DNA of 64,000 nucleotides from Bryoerythrophyllum caledonicum (taxonomy: Eukaryota > Streptophyta > Bryopsida > Pottiales > Pottiaceae): NCBI GenBank assembly GCA_963971425.1, contig OZ020519.1, positions 5,410,028 to 5,474,027 of the forward strand, written 5' to 3'. Made by a program: the position numbers and the translations under genes. Of the stretch, positions 62,809 to 64,000 are shown one piece after another (within the stretch, counting starts at the first letter, position 1; each line of letters begins with the position of its first letter). The notes beneath the pieces are model-generated. The model saw only the letters and a list, made by a program, of their open reading frames with translations, was not told the DNA's origin and made no database searches.

Positions 62809-64000
62809 TGTGTTGCAACTAAGGTAGAGGTTGATATTCTTGTCCGAATTTCAGGTTTGCATATTTAGACTTGTGAAAGAAAAAATTTATGATTTTTGGA
62901 TGCTTCGCAAAGCTATTGCAAAGGCATCCCCAAAAAAAAACATTTTTTGAGCATTTCTACAATTTTCTATGAATTTTTAAGAACGAAGGCCTAGAGTGGC
63001 CAATAACCGCTCATAGAGTCATGGTGTTCATGAGAGGTTGGATTCTGAAAATAGAGCACTTGTGCACCAATTCGAACCAATCAGAAGTTCTCAATTTTCC
63101 CAAGCATGGGCGGAATTAGAACAAGCTTGGACACTTTCTGAAGCCAGGCTGGTTGGTTTCTGACACACAGCCCTGGAATGTAGGGTGCGACAATTGGAAC
63201 TGCACGGAAATATCAACCGCTACCTTATATCGGCATCTACATACTGAAATTTGAAACTATATCTGCCTTGAGTGAGATATATCGCAACTGCGAGAATGTC
63301 AGTTAAAAGCCTATATTTTCGGTTCCAGAGACTGTCGATGTCTAGGTATGCAAATCATGAATTATGGGATCGCGTTAATTCACCCCGGCGAGCGTGGCTC
63401 GGCACCCCAGCCTCGTCGGGGTGAGAGCCTTGTTGCCGGGCCTGAGCCCGCCAGCCCGCTGCCCAGCTCCAGCACAGAAATTCCCCCCCGCCCGATCTTC
63501 CTCCGCCCGCCCGCCCGCCCGCGCTCCCTCTCCTGCCCGGTCTCCCCTCTCCCGCCCGCCCGCTCTCTCCTCCTCCCTCCAGAACGCCGTGCTATATTTT
63601 TTTGGCAGTTTCCTCATGATGGCGCCGCCACATTTTTCGCCCCACATTCAGAGCTTCCAGCCACCTTCCAACACCTCCACCCCATCAATGTGTATGTTTG
63701 GTTTTGAATGGTTGAAGTTGTGTGTGTGGACGTTGATGTTCTCTTTCATGTTTCTTTACAAATGGTTTTTGAGAGGGATGTGAGAGTTTAGGGTGATGTC
63801 TTCATGTCGTTTTCATACTTTATGAACTCCCATTTTGCAAGGATGTACTCTCCTGAAATTGCTTTTAGGACCTCTCAACCTCTTCCTTGATCTCTTGGTG
63901 TACGATACTGCGTTGAAGAGAGATTGTATAGGGTTTGGGGTGATTTCCGAACTTTACTCATTGTCTTTTGCATGTTTATGGTTTACTGGAGCACCTTCAT

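Larger units (their letters stand above)
60830..64000. other. UVR8 3' flank and gene-free repeats to the window end
   Basis: The first ~300 bp are likely UVR8 3' UTR. A 68-bp MITE-like palindrome lies at 61795-61862 and a family D element at 62450-62808. At 63380-63580 a GC-rich tract with CCGCCCGCC runs could be the promoter or leader of a gene beyond the window, but the open frames there show no known domain. Confidence 0.4.

Noticed and set aside
63348..63783. Pro/Ser-rich open frames at the right edge
   Set aside because: They come from a GC-rich CCGCCCG tract that looks like promoter or leader DNA; no domain is visible.

Overview
This is nuclear DNA of a land plant. The recognisable host genes are spliced with GT-AG introns and encode plant-typical proteins: a mitochondrial-type ClpP, NPL4, a plastid transaldolase, a plant-only ubiquitin-like-domain PI4K-gamma kinase, an organellar mTERF protein, a phytyl ester synthase-type esterase/acyltransferase, and the UV-B receptor UVR8. 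The intergenic DNA is AT-rich and full of old transposons, including Tc1/mariner elements, DUF659-type hAT, LINE and SINE. Gene density (7 in 64 kb), GC-rich third codon positions in some genes and abundant Tc1-like elements would fit a bryophyte, lycophyte or fern, but the exact lineage is inference.

Layout. 1-5100: the end of a dead Tc1-like element, a 5'-truncated LINE (1509-2190), and a dispersed repeat carrying a nested MITE. 5164-7397: CLPP (+) with two uORFs. 7888-11725: two dead Tc1/mariner elements, one with about 580-bp internally repetitive inverted termini. 12399-14057: NPL4 (-). 14100-25500: repeats, satellite-like tandem blocks, a hAT relic (18420-21700) and telomere-motif tandem repeats. 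25583-29277: transaldolase (+). 29300-37500: repeat-rich and gene-free, including a SINE with a 5S-rRNA head, a tRNA-like middle and a LINE-derived tail (31794-32259). 38847-41315: PI4K-gamma (+). 43044-47043: mTERF (-). 51698-56311: PES-like gene (-, 18 exons). 57285-60829: UVR8 (+), head-to-head with PES. 60830-64000: repeats, no gene recognised.

The seven genes are unrelated neighbours rather than an operon or cluster. Several act in organelles (ClpP in mitochondria; transaldolase, PES and probably mTERF in plastid or mitochondrion), NPL4 in ubiquitin/CDC48 proteostasis, and UVR8 in light signalling. Every exon chain given here was assembled by hand from splice sites and keeps an open frame. 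The most unusual items are the 5S/tRNA/LINE composite SINE and its partner LINE, the long-TIR mariner, a 109-bp-arm hairpin inside UVR8 intron 3, and a 16-nt microexon in the PES gene.
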